From assembly GCA_003644325.1 (NCBI GenBank), contig QNCA01000131.1:1-5402 (forward strand): a stretch of DNA of 5,402 nucleotides. Direction: 5' to 3'. This document shows positions 5,384 to 5,402 of this stretch, piece after piece; the first letter of the stretch is position 1; the number at the start of each line of letters is the position of its first letter. Origin of the DNA: Planctomycetota bacterium (GTDB taxonomy: Bacteria > Planctomycetota > B129-G9). The notes under the pieces were generated by a model that saw only the letters and a list, made by a program, of their open reading frames with translations, did not search any database and was not told where the DNA came from. The position numbers and the translations under genes are program-made.

Positions 5384-5402
5384 AAAAAACCGAGACTCCG
5401 AG
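5382..5402 (-). terminator. 3' half of a likely intrinsic terminator, cut by the window edge
   Basis: The minus strand enters the window as CTCGGAGTCTCGG followed directly by eight T residues (5389 to 5382). A GC-rich segment abutting a T8 run is the typical 3' arm and U-tract of an intrinsic terminator. The 5' arm, expected to read like CCGAGACTCCGAG or part of it, would lie beyond 5402. It would end an upstream minus-strand gene, or serve a convergent plus-strand use outside the window. The hairpin itself cannot be confirmed here. Confidence 0.4.

Overview
The window holds three complete genes on the minus strand, all reading right to left in one apparent operon, plus about 460 bases of upstream non-coding DNA. 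All three products carry export signals, so the operon makes envelope or periplasmic proteins. The order of transcription is: a YdjY-domain protein with a very long coiled-coil tail (4941 to 3079), a secreted alpha/alpha-toroid protein with a prenyltransferase/squalene-oxidase-type repeat (3013 to 1586), and a lipoprotein paralogue of that toroid protein (1551 to 67). Gaps between genes are 65 and 34 bases. Each gene has a strong Shine-Dalgarno sequence that fixes a start inside the longest open frame.

The organism is most likely a member of the Planctomycetota or a close PVC relative, probably from a metagenome. This rests on family recognition: the toroid block with SYGSMT-AFLKSMIYAG, an NPG segment, QGL-YYYYHT and QxxDGSWVN, and the planctomycete-style YdjY block with GGKTHES and a PSDLHAAL segment. 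I could not search a database, so the phylum is an inference. No mobile element, CRISPR array, tRNA or rRNA is visible.

Upstream (4942-5402), the right edge looks like the 3' half of an intrinsic terminator of a neighbouring minus-strand gene. A good sigma70-like promoter follows at once (TTGCCG, 17-base spacer, TGC-TAAAAT), set in helically phased A-tracts. If that promoter is real, the operon has a leader of about 400 bases rich in inverted repeats. The leader includes a 12-bp bulged hairpin and a ten-codon open frame (MPPMYKFWPG) with a plausible ribosome-binding site. This leader is the least explained part of the window. At the left edge an 8-bp hairpin 38 bases after the last stop probably marks the operon's 3' end.

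How the genes work together is not known. The shared export signals, the coiled-coil tail on every protein and the tandem toroid duplication suggest a multi-protein envelope assembly. In that model the long helical YdjY protein would be a scaffold, one toroid would be lipid-anchored and the other free in the periplasm. The toroids lack the catalytic motif of terpenoid cyclases, so an enzymatic role should not be assumed.
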